From the NCBI GenBank assembly GCA_022606425.2, contig JAHDVF020001313.1, forward strand, positions 496,001-560,000: a stretch of DNA of 64,000 bases. Reading direction: 5' to 3'. The DNA comes from Lepidostoma basale. Taxonomy: Eukaryota > Arthropoda > Insecta > Trichoptera > Lepidostomatidae. Both the position numbers and the translations under genes were made by a program. The notes beneath the pieces were generated by a model. That model worked only from the letters and a program-made list of their open reading frames with translations. It was not told where the DNA came from and did no database searches. Every line of letters starts with the position of its first letter. Within the stretch, counting starts at the first letter, position 1. Below, piece by piece: positions 63,225 through 64,000 of this stretch.

Positions 63225-63725
63225 TCTTTCGGTGCTGTGTCAGGTCCCTAACGTTGCGAACACTGCAGCGAAGGCATCTCTGTCCTGCGCCGCCACTTGG
63301 AACAGGTTCTGAACTCTCGTCATTCCTGTCCACTCTTTAATGTTCCGCCGCCAGGACAGCTGTCTTCTACCAACTCCCCGACGTCCCTCCACTTTACCCA
63401 TTAATATTAGTCGAAAGAGGTGGTATTTTTCTCCCCTTAGCACATGACTCAAATATGAGACCTTTCTAATTTTCACACTCGACAATAGCTCTCTATTGGC
63501 TCTGGCTCTCTGTAGTACGTCTGCATTACTGACCCTATCAGTCCACGGTATACCGAAGCGTTCTGCAATATATCCACATCTCGAACGCCTCCAATTCATT
63601 TACTATTTTCACATTCACTTTTAGAGTCCAGGTTTCGCAGCCATATAATAATAATATGCTAACTTTTAAAGCGCCGTTTTTGTATAGTAGAACAGACCAT
63701 ATATAACCATTCTTTGTCGGAGTTT
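63225..63725 (-). pseudogene. RTE LINE 3' end, second copy
   Basis: The minus strand reads GIPWTDRVSNADVLQRARAN, RELLSSVKIRKVSYLSHVLR and EGRRGVGRRQLSWRRNIKEW, and ends LFQVAAQDRDAFAAVFATL. It is homologous to 23680-24146 and ends at the same CTGACACAGCACCGAAAG point. A 38-bp stretch (ATATGCTAACTTTTAAAGCG...) interrupts it at about 63640-63680. Confidence 0.85.
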
Positions 63726-64000
63726 CAAGTTAATAATGAAATAATATGATGAATTCACAATTATAACAATGAGAGACAGCGCCTACCTCAGGTGAACTAT
63801 ACTATCATAAAATATATCGACCTCCAAGGAGAATCGATTTAGCAAAGATATTGCTCTACCTACCGGCATAACCATTTGCAGGTTGGTTCTGCATCGTGGG
63901 AGATAAAACAATATGTGGCCTCTTGTCGAAGATAATTATCATTCAAGACTACATATTTCAAAAACCACCAGGGAAAAAAATACAAATATAATGGTCAGTT
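63726..64000. other. Window end, nothing recognised
   Basis: No gene or repeat that I can name. Confidence 0.4.

Overview
The window reads as nuclear DNA from an insect. It is AT-rich, has spliced protein genes with introns up to about 16 kb, and is crowded with animal-type transposable elements: RTE-like, RNase-H-bearing and CR1/Jockey-like LINEs, a tRNA-derived SINE, mariner elements, and hAT-like and PIF/Harbinger-like MITEs. The TE mix would fit a moth or butterfly, but the order cannot be proven from this sequence. I see no bacterial genes, CRISPR, rRNA or convincing functional tRNA.

Two host genes are supported, both on the + strand. (1) A small three-exon gene, coding exons 6252-6356, 22442-22574 and 38665-38816, encodes a 129-residue homolog of human KIAA1143 (a short conserved protein of unknown function). 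Its two introns are each about 16.1 kb and hold most of the TEs in the first half of the window. (2) A MEP-1 homolog (the zinc-finger partner of Mi-2 chromatin remodelling complexes) has five coding exons from 53260 to 58110, 1232 codons before the stop. It has seven zinc fingers and long acidic/serine-rich stretches. A probable non-coding first exon ends at 51985, just downstream of a 0.4 kb TA microsatellite.

Layout: 1-6.25 kb is intergenic, with LINE debris and three foldback palindromes. 6.25-38.8 kb is the KIAA1143-like gene; its introns carry LINE fragments, foldback elements, MITEs and SINEs. 38.8-51.9 kb is intergenic, with nested MITEs, a near-full-length broken mariner, two well-preserved 3' ends of one LINE family (called LINE-A here) and PIF-like MITEs. 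51.9-58.1 kb is the MEP-1 gene, with a foldback element in one intron and a LINE tail in another. 58.1-64 kb is 3' flank, with a decayed mariner split by a foldback element and an RTE LINE remnant.

The most notable signals are in the mobile DNA. A SINE family ends in the same 3' tail as LINE-A (a short stem-loop followed by TTAG repeats), which suggests a SINE/LINE partnership. A foldback family (F1) recurs about ten times with a constant one-sided tail. Several insertions have readable target-site duplications, and some are nested. In the MEP-1 gene, a strong SUMO-interaction-like motif and a short uORF crossing the first splice junction deserve attention. All names are from sequence reading and recalled family features; no database search was run.
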